In this document: in pieces, positions 5,542 to 5,598 of the stretch
How the letters are laid out: the number at the start of each line of letters is the position of its first letter
Numbering within the stretch: position 1 is the first letter of the stretch
Assembly (NCBI GenBank): GCA_026989405.1
Contig: JALSJL010000061.1
Coordinates: forward strand, 1-5,598
Reading direction: 5' to 3'
Source of the DNA: Marinosulfonomonas sp.
GTDB taxonomy: Bacteria; Pseudomonadota; Alphaproteobacteria; Rhodobacterales; Rhodobacteraceae
DNA length: 5,598 nt
The notes under the pieces: model-generated
Told to the model about the DNA's origin: nothing
The model's database searches: none
Seen by the model: only the letters and a program-made list of their open reading frames with translations
Position numbers and translations under genes: made by a program

Positions 5542-5598
5542 TCAGGTGGCGTAGTCTGATACGAGCAGATGCAGCGGCGCTTCGTCTTCTTCCACACC
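5542..5598 (-). CDS. Possible C-terminal tail of a leftward gene, cut by window edge
   Basis: The minus strand is open from the right edge to a TGA at 5542-5544, giving 18 residues, GVEEDEAPLHLLVSDYAT. The stop would lie 8 bp from the stop of the convergent Gfo/Idh gene, a common layout. The fragment is too short to recognise, and its third-position GC (11 of 18) is below that of neighbours. The alternative is a plus-strand gene starting at ATG 5569 (MQRRFVFFHT...), whose ten codons all end in G or C but which has no clear Shine-Dalgarno. Either reading, or neither, may be right. Confidence 0.3.
   Translation of the reverse strand, partial: GVEEDEAPLHLLVSDYAT

Overview
The window is GC-rich DNA with strongly GC-biased third codon positions. 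It most likely comes from an alphaproteobacterium, probably Rhodobacterales/Rhodobacteraceae. That assignment rests on the protein sequences, the codon bias and a characteristic hairpin-rich intergenic element at about 2781-2866; no marker gene is present. No tRNA, rRNA, CRISPR array, insertion sequence or phage gene was seen. Nothing here is clearly a new system.

Left half (1-2769): a tryptophan-catabolism (kynurenine) module. A partial alpha/beta-hydrolase gene, probably the kynurenine formamidase, runs leftward off the window from 458. Across a 107-bp divergent gap, kynU (kynureninase, 566-1759) and kynA (tryptophan 2,3-dioxygenase, 1933-2769) run rightward. Together the three enzymes would take L-tryptophan to N-formylkynurenine (KynA), then kynurenine (formamidase), then anthranilate plus alanine (KynU). 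No kynurenine 3-monooxygenase is visible. The 173-bp kynU-kynA gap holds a 29-codon ORF with two Trp codons that overlaps the kynU stop as ATGA, an inverted repeat inside that ORF, and an AT-richer stretch just before kynA.

Middle (2770-4391): a nested-hairpin element separates kynA from two leftward genes. A 409-residue DUF1479/YbiU-type putative Fe(II)/2-oxoglutarate oxygenase is followed 52 bp downstream by a 78-residue stand-alone Lrp/AsnC effector-binding (RAM) domain protein with no DNA-binding domain. The two probably form one transcription unit.

Right end (4392-5598): a 101-bp divergent gap with an AT-rich patch precedes a 346-residue Gfo/Idh/MocA NAD(P)-dependent oxidoreductase of the YdgJ type. 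A possible gene tail on the minus strand begins 8 bp beyond its stop.

Most starts are well supported by Shine-Dalgarno sequences. kynA is the exception: its start rests on family alignment. For the DUF1479 gene the Shine-Dalgarno argues for a start inside the longest ORF. The most interesting points are the RAM-only protein beside Trp catabolism and the oxygenase, the possible Trp-containing leader ORF before kynA, and the structured repeat between the convergent genes.
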